A stretch of 64,000 nt of DNA. Source: Paragonimus westermani (lineage: Eukaryota > Platyhelminthes > Trematoda > Plagiorchiida > Troglotrematidae). Location of the stretch: positions 78,728-142,727 of the forward strand of contig QNGE01001716.1 in the NCBI GenBank assembly GCA_008508345.1, written 5' to 3'. Of the stretch, positions 62,140 through 64,000 are shown in pieces. The first letter of the stretch is position 1. Each line of letters begins with the position of its first letter. The notes beneath the pieces were generated by a model that saw nothing but the letters and a program-made list of their open reading frames with translations, did no database searches and was not told where the DNA came from. The translations under genes and the position numbers were made by a program.

Positions 62140-63625
62140 TTAGGTTTCAGTGCCCCGAAGACCGACTTGAGACAAGCTCGGGCACGCAAGGCGCTTACCA
62201 TTGGGACGTGGAACGTGCGCACGCTGCCGCATCAATGCAGTGCCACAGAACGACACATCGCCCTGATTGCGATGGAACTGCGCCGATATGGAATCGACGT
62301 AGCGGCCTTGAGTGATACAAGGCTTGCAGACCAAGGTGAGTTGCGGAAAGCAGGTGCTGGGTACACCTTCTACTGGATAGGTTACCCAGCTGACAGTGTT
62401 CGGGAACATGGTGTGTTTTGCAGTTGTTGATCGCATCAATGTTTTGATGCTAGGCGAACCGCACAGCATCAGCCCTCGAGTGCTGTCCATGCGTCTGCTA
62501 CTCGGTCGAGGTAAGTGTGCTACATTTATTAGTGTTTGTGGTCCAACTATGTGTCACACTGATGATACAAAGGACCAGTTCTATGATCAGCTGTCCGCCA
62601 CAATCCGGTCCGCGTTGGTGAGTGACCGACTGGTTGTTCTGGGCGGCTTGAATGCTCGAGTTGGGCGCGACTCGGTAGCTTGGCTGGGAGTCCTCGGACC
62701 CTACGGCATTGGTTCAGTCAACGAGAACAGCGATCGTCTGCTGCACTTGTGTGCTGCTCACGAGCTGGCTATCACGAACACCCGATTCCAGCTGGGTGAG
62801 AACGACATCACGACGTGGACTCATCCACGAAGCGGTCACCATCATTTGCCTGACTACGTGATTGTGCGGCAGCGCAACATTCGTGAGGTGCGCATCACGC
62901 GGGTGATGCGGGTTGCTGAAGGTAGCACGGACCATAGGCTGGTCAGGACCAAATTGACTGTTCATGTATGTAAGCCTGTTTATTGTAGATCTTCGGGTCA
63001 ACGGCAGAAGTTGAATATCAGACGGCTGGAGAACTGGGAGACGAAGACTGCCTTTCAACGTGCAGTCGTCGCTCGCCTGCACAACGCTCCCGTATCCACT
63101 ACCCCCGAGGGTATGTGGCAGCAACTCAAGAAACAGACTACGGCAGCAGCCACTGAGACGATCGGTGTGGAGTGCAAGAAACGCGCGGACTGGTTTGATG
63201 AGAACAACGTGGCTATCTGCACGTTGGTATGAGAGAAGAATGCCGCGTTCGTCACATCCACAATGGACCCGGCCAATGAAGCAAAGAAGGCTAGGTTCCG
63301 GAGTATGCGCCGTCAACTGGCCGAGCGTGTTCGCGGAATTAAGGACAACTGGTGGAGGAAACAGGGCGAGCGCATGCAGGGTTATGCAGATCGTTAGCAA
63401 CACGAGTTCTACGATTTGCTTAAAGCAAACATCGGTCCATCTATCCACTCTACTAAAGCACTAGTAGACGTGGGCACCGGCTATTTTGCACCCAGCCGGA
63501 GGACATCACGAAAATATGGCTCGAACACTTCGGCAGCCTGCTGAACAGCCTGTCGCAACAGGACATCAAATGTTCACTCGCTCTCGTCCCAGATTTGCTG
63601 GAGTTCATCATCATCATCATCATCA
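62140..63625 (+). mobile_element. RTE-like LINE fragment: endonuclease and linker, RT missing
   Basis: AP-type endonuclease of an RTE-like LINE. Motifs in order: KALTIGTWNVRTL (N-terminal catalytic Asn), LSDTRLADQG (family ETRL, with the catalytic Glu read as Asp), VVLGGLNARVG (family GDFNARVG, with the Asp changed to Gly), HHHLPDYVIVRQRN, and STDHRLVRTKL with the conserved DH. A frame change occurs near 62400-62420 and in-frame stops lie at 63230-63232 and 63395-63397. The linker block up to ITKIWLEHFGSLLNSL (about 63508-63555) is present, but sequence homology ends near a TCA microsatellite before any RT motif. A truncated, inactive copy. Confidence 0.85.
63605..63625 (+). repeat. (TCA)7 microsatellite
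   Basis: Seven uninterrupted TCA units mark the point where the RTE-like homology ends. This could be a 3' junction or simply slippage. Confidence 0.85.
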
Positions 63626-64000
63626 AAACAGACATGAGCCTGACCAAAAGGTACTGTGGCTCGGGCCGCCGCTCACCTCAACAGTGACGTGGAATATCCT
63701 AAAAGGAAAGAGTACTACGAAGGACAAAAAGGATTGAAGAAGACTAAATGGAAGAACTAGAAATGGTATGGATACAGGTACGCCAGTGACTGCGACAAAC
63801 CGCCATCCCGGATAACGTCTCTAACCAACGGTTTGAGTGATCACAAGGACCCCATCCAGGCAGGCGATGCTTGCCCACTTTGCTCAATGGAGCAGTCAAA
63901 GTCTTCATATTTCATGACCACGTTGTTGCTTGACCACCACGCGGTTTAACCCAATCGCTAGTGCCCTCAGTATATAATGCCCGGTACGGTAAACGCTCAG
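63626..64000. other. No gene recognised
   Basis: Unclassified sequence at the window edge after the LINE truncation point. Confidence 0.5.

Noticed and set aside
62714..63448. 244-codon minus-strand open frame
   Set aside because: It lies antisense to the RTE-like endonuclease, whose motifs are clear on the plus strand. It is a shadow frame.
1..64000. Operons, CRISPR arrays, bacterial or phage genes
   Set aside because: The coding signal is intron-split and the mobile elements are animal retroelements. No prokaryotic organisation is seen.

Overview
This is eukaryotic DNA. One interrupted gene on the minus strand has exons of 90 to about 600 bp, separated by introns of up to 10 kb, and it sits in a sea of decayed retroelements. 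The mix fits a parasitic flatworm, probably a digenean trematode with a large genome. It includes a CsRn1/K02A2.6-like Ty3/gypsy element, CR1-like and RTE-like LINEs, a Penelope-like GIY-YIG fragment, and a hammerhead-ribozyme motif of the Penelope type. The organism call is inference from element families; no marker gene settles it.

Layout. 1-3.9 kb: a 52-bp-arm palindrome holding a hammerhead core (1532-1659) and a minus-strand RTE-like LINE tail (1.86-2.32 kb). 3948-8041: a complete but broken gypsy element with 168-bp LTRs (six differences between the LTRs), with gag, protease, RT, RNase H and integrase. 8-23 kb: mostly featureless, with a Penelope endonuclease remnant at 12.3-12.8 kb and a diverged repeat pair. 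23-44 kb: the host gene, read right to left. At least five exons spell a FHIP/FAM160-family protein, the dynein/endosome adaptor subunit of the FTS-Hook-FHIP complex. Two further phase-compatible candidate exons lie upstream at 43.95-45.63 kb. The C-terminal exons were not found below 22,991.

47,222-58,558: an 11.3-kb inverted-repeat structure. Two nearly identical 1,798-bp arms face each other across a 7.0-kb core of dead CR1-like LINE pieces (ORF1-like, endonuclease, RT, C-terminus). The left arm is a full unit flanked by extra partial copies of exactly its first ~406 bp and last ~348 bp. This is either an unusual nested or tandem event or untrimmed assembly overlaps. Each arm carries a repeat block shared with a tRNA-like SINE candidate at 45.06-45.30 kb.

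58.6-64 kb: unclassified sequence, then an RTE-like LINE fragment with endonuclease and linker but no RT (62.1-63.6 kb). The host gene is the only likely functional protein-coding locus; every mobile-element ORF is broken.
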